Shown here: positions 39,975-48,161 of the stretch, piece after piece
Layout of the letters: each line of letters begins with the position of its first letter
Numbering within the stretch: position 1 is the stretch's first letter
Assembly: GCF_023375815.1 (NCBI RefSeq)
Contig: NZ_CP067412.1
Coordinates: 3,782,001-3,846,000, forward strand
DNA from: Pseudomonas sp. HS6
GTDB taxonomy: Bacteria; Pseudomonadota; Gammaproteobacteria; Pseudomonadales; Pseudomonadaceae
Direction: 5' to 3'
Length of the DNA stretch: 64,000 nucleotides
Position numbers and translations under genes: made by a program
Notes under the pieces: model-generated
Seen by the model: the letters and a program-made list of their open reading frames with translations, nothing else
Told to the model about the DNA's origin: nothing
Database searches by the model: none

Positions 39975-40760
39975 ATGCTCGTAGATTCTCATTGTCACCT
40001 TGATCGCCTCGACCTTGCCGTTCACGACGGCTCCCTGGATGCCGCGCTGGATGTAGCCCGTCAGCGCGGAGTCGGGCATTTCCTGTGTATCGGCGTCAGC
40101 GCCGACAACGCTGCCGACGTCAAAGCCTTGGCCGAGCGTTACGACGACGTCGATTGTTCGGTCGGCGTGCATCCGCTGGATGTGCAGCCCGGCGCGGCGC
40201 CTGCTCTGGACTGGCTGCTGCACGAGCTCAATCACCCGAAAGTGGTGGCGATCGGCGAAACCGGTCTGGACTACCACTACGAGCCGGAAGCCGCCGAATT
40301 GCAGCAGGAGTCTTTCCGTCTGCATTTGCAAGCCGCGCAGCAGACCGGCAAACCGGTGATCATCCACACCCGTGGCGCCCGCGCCGACACCCTTGAACTG
40401 TTGCGCGAAGCTGCGTTGCCCCAGGCCGGTGTGCTGCATTGCTTCACCGAAGACTGGGACATGGCCAAGGCGGCGCTGGACATGGGTTATTACATTTCCC
40501 TGTCGGGCATCGTCACCTTCCGCAACGCCGATGCCTTGCGTGATGTGGCAAGCAAAGTCCCGGCAGATCGCCTGCTCGTGGAAACCGACTCGCCGTACCT
40601 GGCGCCGATCCCGTATCGCGGCAAACCGAACCTGCCGCAATACGTGCGGGAAGTGGCAGAGTTTCTGGCGATGCTGCGGGGCGAGAATTACGAGCGCTTT
40701 GCCGAGCAGACCACGGAGAACTTCAAGCGACTGTTTCCGCTGGCGCACGTAAAAGCCTGA
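39975..40760 (+). CDS. tatD: TatD-family metal-dependent hydrolase
   Basis: The 261-residue TIM-barrel hydrolase shows the metal ligands DSHCHLD, GETGLDYHY, HTRGA, CFTED and ETDSPYLAP in order. Family members act as 3'-5' deoxyribonucleases. It closes the tmk-holB-pilZ run; on the plus strand no T-rich terminator follows, because the hairpin there belongs to the opposite-strand rgsA. Confidence 0.93.
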   Translation: MLVDSHCHLDRLDLAVHDGSLDAALDVARQRGVGHFLCIGVSADNAADVKALAERYDDVDCSVGVHPLDVQPGAAPALDWLLHELNHPKVVAIGETGLDYHYEPEAAELQQESFRLHLQAAQQTGKPVIIHTRGARADTLELLREAALPQAGVLHCFTEDWDMAKAALDMGYYISLSGIVTFRNADALRDVASKVPADRLLVETDSPYLAPIPYRGKPNLPQYVREVAEFLAMLRGENYERFAEQTTENFKRLFPLAHVKA

Positions 40761-40769
40761 ATCGCAGGC

Positions 40770-40887
40770 AAAAAAAACCCGGGTTCTGGGGGGTGAATCC
40801 GGGTTAAGACCATTAGGAGTAAAACAAAGGCACGCGGTCCCTTGGTACCTTTACCGGCGCGACACTTGGGGGAGATGTCGCCCGACA
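40770..40887 (-). ncRNA. rgsA: Small regulatory RNA RgsA (P16)
   Basis: The gap between tatD and the TetR gene has a minus-strand transcript signature: a sigma-S-like -10 (CAATACT, 40893-40899), a hairpin GCGACA/TGTCGC (40859-40881) and at the end a stem AACCCGG/CCGGGTT followed by eight T residues (40770-40777 on the plus strand as A8). Length is about 118 nt. Position next to a TetR gene and tatD matches the RgsA/P16 locus of pseudomonads (PA2958.1), an RpoS- and Gac-linked sRNA connected to oxidative stress. The identification combines synteny and structure; ends are estimated. Confidence 0.75.
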
Positions 40888-41101
40888 GTTCAAGTATTGA
40901 TCAGTCTGGCGTTCAGTCCAGTTGGCCGGTCGGGGTTTTTAAACAAATTTGGAATACGTTCGCTTCGGTTATGTTCTCATTCCCCCCGAAACGTTCGTGA
41001 AATGAACAAGAAACACAGATATGGTCGGATGATCCGTGCATTTTTGCGCAAGTTAGGCATAATACGCGGCTTCGAATTTTGACCCCTACAGACCTTTTCT
41101 T

Positions 41102-41740
41102 ATGCACAAAGAACCTCGTAAGGTCCGTGAGTTTCGTCGCCGCGAGCAAGAAATTCTCGATACCGCGCTCAAGCTGTTCCTCGAACAAGGTGAAGACAGT
41201 GTCACCGTCGAGATGATTGCTGATGCCGTGGGTATCGGCAAAGGCACGATCTACAAGCACTTCAAGTCCAAGGCGGAAATCTATCTGCGCCTGATGCTCG
41301 ATTACGAGCGCGACTTGAACGAGCTGTTGCATTCGGCCGATGTCGACAAGGACAAGGAAGCGCTGTCCCGTGCCTACTTTGAATTCCGCATGCGCGACCC
41401 GCAGCGCTATCGCCTGTTCGATCGCCTGGAAGAGAAGGTGGTCAAGGGCAATCAGGTCCCTGAGATGGTCGAGGAGCTGCACAAGATCCGTGCCTCGAAC
41501 TTCGAACGCCTGACGCTGCTCATCAAGGGCCGCATCAGCGAAGGCAAGCTCGAAGACGTGCCGCCGTACTTCCATTACTGCGCATCCTGGGCGCTGGTGC
41601 ACGGCGCGGTGGCGCTGTATCACTCGCCGTTCTGGAGCAATGTGCTGGAAGATCAGGAAGGTTTCTTCCAGTTCCTGATGGACATCGGCGTGCGCATGGG
41701 CAACAAGCGCAAGCGCGACCCTGAAACCCCAAGCAGCTGA
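41102..41740 (+). CDS. TetR-family transcriptional regulator
   Basis: The 212-residue regulator has an N-terminal TetR helix-turn-helix (ILDTALKLFLEQGEDSVTVEMIADAVGIGKGTIYKHFKS) and an effector domain with no obvious ligand signature. It corresponds by position to PA2957. It starts with ATG at 41102; the 341 bp upstream also contains rgsA on the other strand. Target genes are not evident. Confidence 0.92.
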   Translation: MHKEPRKVREFRRREQEILDTALKLFLEQGEDSVTVEMIADAVGIGKGTIYKHFKSKAEIYLRLMLDYERDLNELLHSADVDKDKEALSRAYFEFRMRDPQRYRLFDRLEEKVVKGNQVPEMVEELHKIRASNFERLTLLIKGRISEGKLEDVPPYFHYCASWALVHGAVALYHSPFWSNVLEDQEGFFQFLMDIGVRMGNKRKRDPETPSS

Positions 41741-41877
41741 ATCATTCAGTCGCCTTATGCGCCGTGTTTTCGCTACATGGCGCAGTACCGCAGGAATATA
41801 CTCAGGCATAGGGCTTGCTAAAACTTGAATTGTGAGTCAAGTTTTAGCCGCTCGATTTTCCATCGCCGGAGTGCTTC

Positions 41878-42846
41878 ATGATCGTTGACCGTCAAGGCAG
41901 GCGTTTTCGCAATTTGCGGATCAGTCTGACCTCAGCCTGCAATTACGCCTGTACCTACTGCGTGCCTAACGGCAAGCGGCTGGTGGCTGCGCAGGATGAA
42001 CTGTCGGCCGAGGCCATGGCACGCGGCGTTGCCTATCTGATCGAAGCCGCCGGCATCGAGCGCCTGCGTATCACCGGCGGCGAGCCGCTGGTCAGTCCCA
42101 AACTCGAATCTTTCATGACCGCCGTCGGCAAGATGGGCCTGGAAGACATCAGCCTGACCACCAACGGTCAACTGCTGGCGAAGAAACTCCCGTTGCTGGT
42201 CGATGCGGGCCTGCGACGCATCAACGTTTCCCTCGATACCCTGGACGCCGGCGCGTTCCGCAGCATTGCCCGTGGCGGCGACCTGGCCACCGTGCTCGAC
42301 GGCATGGATCAGGCGGCAGCGGCGGGGATGAAGATCAAGGTCAACATGGTGCCGTTGCGCGGGCAGAACCTCGATCAGGTGATGCCGCTGCTCGATTACT
42401 GCCTTGAACGCGGCTTTGAACTGCGTTTTATCGAGCTGATGCGCATGGGCCATCTGGCCAATGACTCCAACGCCTTCCTGCAACAGTTCGTCAGCCTGCA
42501 ACAGCTGCTGAGCCTGATCGGTGAACATTACGAGTACGCGCAAACCGACGCGCCCGTGGATGCCACCGCTGTTCGCTATGCCATTCCAGGATTGGGCAAC
42601 TTCGGCGTGATCGCCAACGAAAGCGTACCGTTCTGCCGAACTTGCTCGCGACTGCGCCTCTCATCCACCGGATGGCTGCATGGTTGCCTGTCATCGAGCA
42701 ACCGCCACTACGTCGGTGACCTGCTCGACAAACCTCGCCACGAGGCGCTGCCAGCGTTGCAACGTTTGCTGGTCAAAGCCTTGGGCGACAAGCAGGAAGT
42801 CGCGTTCTCCGGCGGCGCCACCGTCATGAAGATCATCGGCGGCTGA
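41878..42846 (+). CDS. moaA: Radical SAM GTP 3',8-cyclase (MoaA homologue)
   Basis: The 322-residue protein has the radical SAM motif CNYACTYC near its N-terminus, the C-terminal second [4Fe-4S] site CRTC followed 13 residues later by Cys (CRTCSRLRLSSTGWLHGC), and ends in Gly-Gly, all diagnostic of MoaA. It would convert GTP to 3',8-cyclo-7,8-dihydro-GTP, the first molybdopterin step. It stands alone, without moaB, C, D or E nearby, so it is probably one of two MoaA copies found in many pseudomonads. Confidence 0.85.
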   Translation: MIVDRQGRRFRNLRISLTSACNYACTYCVPNGKRLVAAQDELSAEAMARGVAYLIEAAGIERLRITGGEPLVSPKLESFMTAVGKMGLEDISLTTNGQLLAKKLPLLVDAGLRRINVSLDTLDAGAFRSIARGGDLATVLDGMDQAAAAGMKIKVNMVPLRGQNLDQVMPLLDYCLERGFELRFIELMRMGHLANDSNAFLQQFVSLQQLLSLIGEHYEYAQTDAPVDATAVRYAIPGLGNFGVIANESVPFCRTCSRLRLSSTGWLHGCLSSSNRHYVGDLLDKPRHEALPALQRLLVKALGDKQEVAFSGGATVMKIIGG

Positions 42847-42968
42847 GCCCGGTGTAACCACAACGCCTTATTTCAAACCGGATACCTGCACATTTCCAAG
42901 GACTGGCGCAAAAGCTGCATCCTACGGCCATTCGCCGGTTTTCCGTCACCGGCTTCTGGAGGATTAGG

Positions 42969-43574
42969 ATGCGTAGCCTGGTTTTGCTGCTGGCCGTTTT
43001 GGCGCTGGGCGGCTGTATGACTGTCAGTGACATGGCCGAAGGGACTCGCTACCAGATGAGCGACGCAGGTCTGCTGGATCACAGCGACAGCCGCCGCGTA
43101 AACAATTTCCGCATTCAGCCGGATTCGTTCATCTACATCGCGCAGGGTTCGTTCGCGCCGCCGGGTGGTTCCTACCCGCGGCCCAACGTAGTGGCCGAAG
43201 AGGCCTTCAAAGGCTTCGTCGAATACTTCCCGATGGTTCGCCGCGCCCGCGCGCCGGAAGGTCTTGACCAAGCGATGGGCGAAGCCCGTGATGCCGGTGC
43301 TCACTACCTGTTGTATACCCGTTTCGCCAAGGCCGACGACCGCATCGGCAACTCCGATGAATGGCTGGATCAGGAAGCCGTGGATCGCCTCGGTATCGAC
43401 GGTGGCGTGATTCAGATCATGTTGATCGAGACCAGCACCCAGTATTTGATTGATACTGCACGGATCAAGAGTCGTGGCGGTTTACTGACGTTCCACGACA
43501 ACAAGCCCGAAGACCTGATCGGCCCACCGCTTGCGCAGTACGCGCGCAGCCTGTTGGGCGTCGGGGACCAGTAA
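42969..43574 (+). CDS. DUF4823-type outer-membrane lipoprotein
   Basis: The 201-residue protein has a lipoprotein signal (MRSLVLLLAVLALGGC; lipidated Cys at 16). The mature part has no enzyme motif that I recognise, and matches the DUF4823 layout by memory. It precedes a DUF1285 gene by 15 bases and is likely cotranscribed with it. Function unknown. Confidence 0.82.
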   Translation: MRSLVLLLAVLALGGCMTVSDMAEGTRYQMSDAGLLDHSDSRRVNNFRIQPDSFIYIAQGSFAPPGGSYPRPNVVAEEAFKGFVEYFPMVRRARAPEGLDQAMGEARDAGAHYLLYTRFAKADDRIGNSDEWLDQEAVDRLGIDGGVIQIMLIETSTQYLIDTARIKSRGGLLTFHDNKPEDLIGPPLAQYARSLLGVGDQ

Positions 43575-43589
43575 TTCAAGGAGTACGCC

Positions 43590-44150
43590 ATGAGTGGCCC
43601 GCAAAAAGCCAATGACCTGCTGGGGCAAATCCCCAAAACCAAAGGCTTGCCGCCGGTGCACTTGTGGAACCCGGATTTCTGTGGCGACATCGACATGCGC
43701 ATCGCCCGGGACGGCACCTGGTATTACCTGGGCACGCCGATCGGGCGCAAGCCGATGGTCAAACTGTTCTCCACCATCATCCGCCGCGATGGCGATGACT
43801 ATTTCCTGATCACTCCGGTTGAGAAGGTCGGGATCAAGGTCGATGACGCGCCATTCGTGGCGATTGCCGTCGAAGTGGAGGGCGAGGGTGAGGCGCAAGT
43901 GCTGCGCTTTACCACCAATGTCGATGAAACCACCGAGGCCGGCCCGGAGCATCCGATTCGCGTCGAGATCGATCCGATGACGCAAGAACCTGCGCCTTAC
44001 GTGCATGTCCGCACCAACCTCGAAGCGCTGATCCATCGCAACGTGTTCTACCAATTGGTGGAGCTGGCGGTCAGCCGTGAAATCGATGGTCAGCGCTGGC
44101 TCGGCGTCTGGAGTAGCGGCGAGTTCTTCCGCATCGGCCTCGAGCCCTGA
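43590..44150 (+). CDS. DUF1285 domain protein
   Basis: The 186-residue cytosolic protein begins with [17 protein letters not shown] and has the DUF1285 central region ([19 protein letters not shown]). No catalytic motif is seen and no function is assigned. It is followed by a terminator. Confidence 0.85.
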   Translation: MSGPQKANDLLGQIPKTKGLPPVHLWNPDFCGDIDMRIARDGTWYYLGTPIGRKPMVKLFSTIIRRDGDDYFLITPVEKVGIKVDDAPFVAIAVEVEGEGEAQVLRFTTNVDETTEAGPEHPIRVEIDPMTQEPAPYVHVRTNLEALIHRNVFYQLVELAVSREIDGQRWLGVWSSGEFFRIGLEP

Positions 44151-44154
44151 AAAA

Positions 44155-44188
44155 CCGCAGTCTGTGAAAGCAGGCTGCGGTTTTTTTG
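44155..44188 (+). terminator. Intrinsic terminator after the DUF1285 gene
   Basis: ACCGCAG and CTGCGGT arms enclose an imperfect loop and are followed by seven T residues. Confidence 0.8.
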
Positions 44189-44200
44189 TCGTTGACTCCC

Positions 44201-44215
44201 AATCGTATGATGATT
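44201..44215. promoter_or_regulatory. Candidate GntR operator upstream of the FCD regulator
   Basis: AATCGTATGATGATT is an imperfect 15 bp palindrome. Fourteen of its bases recur, inverted, upstream of the araF-like gene at 46998-47011. It lies 37 bases before the regulator start, so autoregulation is likely. Confidence 0.55.
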
Positions 44216-44252
44216 AGCGTAGGCATCCACAGCGAACGGCTTCGGAGTGTCC

Positions 44253-44969
44253 ATGTCGAGCAGTTTCCACGCATCAACGGTTGACTGGCTGGGCGCCTGG
44301 ATTGCCGCCGGCCAGGTGAAACCGGGGCAGGCGATCAAGGTTGAGGCCGATCTGGGCGAGCAACTCGGGGTCAGCCGCACCGTGATTCGCGAAGCCATCA
44401 AGACTCTCGTCGCCAAAGGCATGCTCGAAGTCGGGCCCAAAGTCGGCACTCGGGTGTTGCCGATCAAGCGCTGGAACCTGTTCGACCCGCAAGTCGTGGG
44501 CTGGCTATCGCGCAGCGGCCTGCCGGAAAACTTCGTCGACGACCTGCTCGACCTGCGCCGCACTATTGAACCGATGGCGGTGCGCTGGGCCTGCGAGCGG
44601 GCGACCGTCGAACAGGTGAAAGCCGTGCAGCAGGCCTATAACGCACTCGAGCGGGCAGTGGACAGCGGCATCGATTACAACCGCGCCGACCAGTTCTTCC
44701 ACGAATGCATTCTGGCCGCCAGCCATAATCAATTCATCGAGCAAATGGTGCCGGCCCTCGGCGCGCTGCTCGCCGTGTCCTTCGAAGTGTCCGCGGCAGA
44801 CCCCGACGAATTGCGCCGCACACTGCCCATCCACAAAGACATGGCCGACGCGATCGCCGCCCGGGATGCCGCGCGCGGGGTGTGGGCCTGCATGACCCTG
44901 ATCGACAACGCCGACCTGGCCATCAAGCGGTTCTACCCGCAGGTGATGGCCGACAAAAAAGCCAGCTGA
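44253..44969 (+). CDS. GntR-family regulator with FCD effector domain
   Basis: The 238-residue protein has an N-terminal GntR winged helix (LGEQLGVSRTVIREAIKTLVAKGMLE) and a C-terminal helical FCD domain with metal-binding His/Asp positions (FHECILAASHN). FCD regulators respond to sugar acids or similar carboxylates. ATG at 44253 follows CGGAG; a GTG two codons earlier is possible. It precedes the SMP-30 gene by 25 bases, and its candidate operator stands before itself and before araF, so it probably controls the sugar uptake and oxidation genes 44.2-50.7 kb. Confidence 0.9.
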   Translation: MSSSFHASTVDWLGAWIAAGQVKPGQAIKVEADLGEQLGVSRTVIREAIKTLVAKGMLEVGPKVGTRVLPIKRWNLFDPQVVGWLSRSGLPENFVDDLLDLRRTIEPMAVRWACERATVEQVKAVQQAYNALERAVDSGIDYNRADQFFHECILAASHNQFIEQMVPALGALLAVSFEVSAADPDELRRTLPIHKDMADAIAARDAARGVWACMTLIDNADLAIKRFYPQVMADKKAS

Positions 44970-44994
44970 CAAAAACAACAAGACAGGAGGTTGC

Positions 44995-45870
44995 ATGACG
45001 TGGACTGCGGTGACAGAGCATCGGGCGCAACTGGGCGAAGGCCCGTTCTGGGATGCACCGACCCAAGCGCTGTACTGGGTCGACATTGCCGGCAAGCAGG
45101 CGCTGCGGCTGATCGGACAGAACGTGCAGATCTGGCAGATGCCGGAGCACGTCTCGGCGTTCATTCCCTGCGCCAGCGGCGACGCGCTGGTGACCCTGAG
45201 CAGCGGCGTCTACCGGCTCGATCTCGATTCCCCCGGACTTGAGCCGCGACTGACGCTGTTCTGCGTCGCCGATCCGCAACCGGGCAACCGCGCCAACGAA
45301 GCGCGTTGCGATGGCCAGGGCCGCTTGTGGCTCGGCACCATGCAAAACAACATCGGGGAGCAGGGCGAGGATCTGCCGATCACCCGTCGTTCCGGCGGAT
45401 TGTTCCGGGTTGATCCGGATAAACGAGTCACGCCATTGCTACGGGGCCTGGGGATTCCCAACACGCTGCTCTGGAGCGACGACGGCACCACGCTGCTGTT
45501 CGGCGACAGTCTCGACGGCACGTTGTATCGCTATTTCATTCACACCGACGGCAACCTCGACAGAGCCCAGCCTTGGTACGGCGCGGATCAGAACGGTGGC
45601 CCGGACGGTTCGGCGATGGACACCGAAGGCTACGTGTGGAACGCCCGCTGGGACGGCAGTTGCCTGCTGCGCCTGACGCCGGATGGCAAAATCGACCGCA
45701 AGATCGACCTGCCGATCAGCCGCCCGACCAGTTGCGTATTCGGCGGCGCAGACCTGAAAACCCTGTACATCACCAGCGCCAAAAGTCCGCTGAACCACCC
45801 ACTGGACGGCGCAGTGCTGTCGCTGGAGGTCGATGTCGCAGGAAAACTCTGTACGCGATTTGCGAGTTAA
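44995..45870 (+). CDS. SMP-30/gluconolactonase-family sugar lactonase
   Basis: The 291-residue six-bladed beta-propeller protein has the SMP-30 hallmarks: HRAQLGEGPFWD with the metal-binding Glu, NEARCDGQGRLWLGTM, IPNTLLWSDDG and GGPDGSAMDTEGYVWNARWDGS. It hydrolyses aldonolactones. Next to an SDR and a sugar ABC importer, and with DgoKAD elsewhere in the window, D-galactono- (or L-arabino-) lactone is the likely substrate. It is cotranscribed with the GntR gene. Confidence 0.9.
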   Translation: MTWTAVTEHRAQLGEGPFWDAPTQALYWVDIAGKQALRLIGQNVQIWQMPEHVSAFIPCASGDALVTLSSGVYRLDLDSPGLEPRLTLFCVADPQPGNRANEARCDGQGRLWLGTMQNNIGEQGEDLPITRRSGGLFRVDPDKRVTPLLRGLGIPNTLLWSDDGTTLLFGDSLDGTLYRYFIHTDGNLDRAQPWYGADQNGGPDGSAMDTEGYVWNARWDGSCLLRLTPDGKIDRKIDLPISRPTSCVFGGADLKTLYITSAKSPLNHPLDGAVLSLEVDVAGKLCTRFAS

Positions 45871-45931
45871 ATCCCAAAATATGGGATGCAAAATTATATA
45901 TTGAGATTATTTGGCGGTCGGGTTTATAGTC
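45869..45931 (+). promoter_or_regulatory. Promoter/operator cassette of the SDR leader
   Basis: The palindrome ATCCCA-AAATA-TGGGAT (45871-45887) is followed by TTGAGA (45901-45906), an 18 bp spacer and TATAGT (45925-45930). The palindrome centre lies about 22 bp upstream of the -35, a position fitting an activator. The same layout, base for base in spacing, occurs at 58934-58996 before dgoK. Confidence 0.7.
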
Positions 45932-45984
45932 GGCTCCAGCAGTAACACGCACTCACACTTAAAAAGAACAAAACAGGTGAAGTG

Positions 45985-46137
45985 ATGCAGCGAATTTCTA
46001 TCGCACTCCTTAGCGGAGTCCGCGTCTCGCAACGGCCCGATGCCGTCAGCGGCGCTCGCCTGTTTTGTTCCCAAAGCCTTCCAGACCGGACATCGTCAGA
46101 TGCCCGGTTTTTTTATGCTTTCGAACAGGAGTCCTGA
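45985..46137 (+). CDS. 50-codon leader ORF upstream of the SDR gene
   Basis: An ATG preceded by AGGTGA (same spacing as dgoK) opens a 50-codon frame, Ser- and Arg-rich, ending TGA at 46137, three bases before the SDR start at 46141. It runs through the terminator hairpin at 46085-46114. It may be a leader peptide whose translation controls attenuation, or a relic of a start codon copied with the dgoK-type promoter. No homologue is recognised. Confidence 0.45.
   Translation: MQRISIALLSGVRVSQRPDAVSGARLFCSQSLPDRTSSDARFFYAFEQES
46038..46114 (+). promoter_or_regulatory. Candidate attenuator: antiterminator arm and intrinsic terminator
   Basis: Terminator: ACCGG-A-CATC, loop GTCA, GATG-C-CCGGT, then seven T residues (46085-46114). 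An upstream arm CGATGCCG (46038-46045) can pair with CGG-A-CATCG (46087-46095), which contains the terminator's 5' arm, so the two folds exclude each other. The upstream arm can in turn be hidden by GCCG/CGGC (46042-46053). This three-part layout is that of a transcription attenuator for the SDR gene. Confidence 0.55.
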
Positions 46138-46140
46138 TTC

Positions 46141-46959
46141 ATGGCTGAACCCCTTTCCTTGCCGCCAGTGCCCGAGCCACCCAAAGGTGAGCGTCTGAAA
46201 AACAAGGTTGTGTTGCTGACCGGTGCCGCCCAAGGCATCGGCGAAGCGATCGTTGCGACCTTCGCCTCGCAGCAGGCCAAACTGGTGATCAGCGATATCC
46301 AGGCTGAAAAGGTCGAGAAAGTCGCTGCGCACTGGCGTGAGCAGGGCGCCGATGTGCAAGCGCTCAAGGCCGACGTCTCGCGTCAGCAAGATCTGCACGC
46401 CATGGCCAGACTGGCCATCGAGCTGCACGGTCGCATTGACGTGTTGGTCAATTGCGCCGGGGTCAACGTGTTCCGCGATCCGCTGCAAATGACCGAAGAA
46501 GACTGGCGCCGCTGCTTCGCCATCGACCTCGACGGCGCCTGGTATGGCTGCAAAGCCGTGTTGCCGCAGATGATCGAACAGGGGATCGGCAGCATCATCA
46601 ACATTGCCTCGACCCATTCAACAAACATCATCCCCGGCTGCTTCCCTTACCCGGTGGCCAAGCACGGATTGCTCGGGCTAACTCGTGCGCTGGGCATCGA
46701 ATACGCGCCGAAGGGCATTCGCGTCAACGCCATCGCCCCGGGCTACATCGAAACCCAGCTCAACGTCGATTACTGGAACGGCTTCGCCGACCCTCATGCC
46801 GAACGCCAGCGCGCTTTCGATCTGCATCCACCAAAACGCATCGGCCAGCCGATCGAGGTGGCGATGACTGCCGTGTTCCTGGCCAGCGACGAAGCGCCGT
46901 TCATCAATGCTTCGTGCATCACCATCGATGGTGGTCGCTCGGTGATGTACCACGACTGA
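46141..46959 (+). CDS. NAD-type short-chain dehydrogenase, probable sugar 1-dehydrogenase
   Basis: The 272-residue SDR has the Rossmann motif TGAAQGIG, an acidic residue after beta-2 (ISDIQ) favouring NAD, NCAGVN, the active-site Ser in NIASTHS and YPVAK. It resembles SDRs that oxidise aldoses at C1 to lactones (D-galactose or L-arabinose dehydrogenase). It lies between the SMP-30 lactonase and the araFGH-type importer and shares its promoter type with dgoK, which supports D-galactose 1-dehydrogenase; this assignment is inference. Confidence 0.85.
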   Translation: MAEPLSLPPVPEPPKGERLKNKVVLLTGAAQGIGEAIVATFASQQAKLVISDIQAEKVEKVAAHWREQGADVQALKADVSRQQDLHAMARLAIELHGRIDVLVNCAGVNVFRDPLQMTEEDWRRCFAIDLDGAWYGCKAVLPQMIEQGIGSIINIASTHSTNIIPGCFPYPVAKHGLLGLTRALGIEYAPKGIRVNAIAPGYIETQLNVDYWNGFADPHAERQRAFDLHPPKRIGQPIEVAMTAVFLASDEAPFINASCITIDGGRSVMYHD

Positions 46960-46997
46960 AAAAGCGGATTTCAGGTGGAAGGGTCCGCCTGAAATTC

Positions 46998-47011
46998 AAT
47001 CATCATACGAT
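46998..47011. promoter_or_regulatory. Candidate GntR operator upstream of araF
   Basis: AATCATCATACGAT is the exact reverse complement of 14 bases at 44202-44215 before the FCD regulator gene. It lies about 90 bases upstream of the araF-like start. Confidence 0.55.
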
Positions 47012-47102
47012 ATGACTATTGTCGTCTTGATTTGCGGGAAACGCTTCGACCGCTGTAACGCTTTTCAAATAACGCTCAAGAAAAATAACAAGGAGTCTGC
47101 TT

Positions 47103-48107
47103 ATGAAACGTCGTTTCGGGATTCGTACCCTGTGCAGTACCGCGCTGGCGGTCACTGCGTTCAGCCTGAGCGGTTCGCTGCTGGCCGCCGATCCGGTGAA
47201 GATCGGTTTCCTGGTCAAGCAGGCCGAAGAGCCGTGGTTCCAGACCGAATGGGCCTTCGCTGAAAAAGCTGCCAAGGACAAAGGCTTCGAGCTGATCAAG
47301 ATTGCTGTGCCGGACGGCGAGAAAACCCTTTCGGCCATCGACAGCCTCGCGGCCAACGGCGCCAAGGGCTTCGTCATCTGCCCGCCGGACGTGTCCCTTG
47401 GCCCTGCGATCATGGCCAAGGCCAAACTCAATGATTTGAAAGTGATCGCCGTGGACGACCGTTTCGTCGACGCCAACGGCAAGTTCATGGAAGAGGTGCC
47501 GTACCTCGGCATGGCCGCGTTCGAAGTCGGCCAGAAGCAGGGCGCCGCCATGGCCGCCGAAGCGAAAAAGCGTAACTGGGACTGGAAAGATACCTACGCG
47601 GTGGTAAACACCTACAACGAACTCGACACCGGCAAGAAGCGCACCGACGGCTCGATGAAAGCGCTTGAAGACGCCGGCCTGCCGAAAGAGCACATCCTGA
47701 CCGCCGCCCTGAAAACCCTCGACGTACCGGGCAGCATGGACGCCACCAACTCGGCGCTGGTCAAGCTGCCGGGCGCGGCGAAGAACCTGATCATCGGCGG
47801 CATGAACGACAACACCGTGCTCGGCGGCGTGCGCGCCACCGAAGCTGCCGGGTTTGCCGCCGCCAACGTAATCGGCATCGGCATCAACGGCACCGATGCG
47901 ATCGGCGAGCTGAAAAAGCCCAACAGCGGCTTCTACGGTTCGATGCTGCCGAGCCCGCACATCGAGGGCTACAACACCGCCAGCATGATGTACGAGTGGG
48001 TCACCACCGGCAAAGAACCACCGAAGTACACCGCGATGGACGACGTCACCCTGATCACCCGCGAGAACTTCAAGCAAGAGCTGGAAAAGATCGGCTTGTG
48101 GAACTGA
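47103..48107 (+). CDS. araF: Periplasmic sugar-binding protein, AraF-like
   Basis: The 334-residue protein has a Sec signal peptide (cleaved after about residue 29, SGSLLAAD) and closely follows E. coli AraF: IGFLVKQAEEPWFQTEW, IAVPDGEKTLSAIDSLAA, GAKGFVICPPD, VIAVDDRFVDA, NTYNELDTGKKR, GMNDNTVLGGVRATE, GIGINGTDA. AraF binds L-arabinose, D-galactose and D-fucose, which have the same ring stereochemistry, so either sugar fits. It begins the araFGH-type operon and has a GntR-type operator upstream. Confidence 0.93.
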   Translation: MKRRFGIRTLCSTALAVTAFSLSGSLLAADPVKIGFLVKQAEEPWFQTEWAFAEKAAKDKGFELIKIAVPDGEKTLSAIDSLAANGAKGFVICPPDVSLGPAIMAKAKLNDLKVIAVDDRFVDANGKFMEEVPYLGMAAFEVGQKQGAAMAAEAKKRNWDWKDTYAVVNTYNELDTGKKRTDGSMKALEDAGLPKEHILTAALKTLDVPGSMDATNSALVKLPGAAKNLIIGGMNDNTVLGGVRATEAAGFAAANVIGIGINGTDAIGELKKPNSGFYGSMLPSPHIEGYNTASMMYEWVTTGKEPPKYTAMDDVTLITRENFKQELEKIGLWN

Positions 48108-48161
48108 CGGCAGCGACGGCCCGGGCCACCGGGCTGTCATCGGTGTGAAGAGGTGGCTTAA

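Noticed and set aside
40776..40805. Hairpin after tatD as the tatD terminator
   Set aside because: The poly-U tract is on the minus strand, so it ends a leftward transcript (rgsA).
40897..41082. 61-codon frame upstream of the TetR gene
   Set aside because: No good ribosome binding site or homologue and it overlaps the rgsA promoter region; best read as control sequence.
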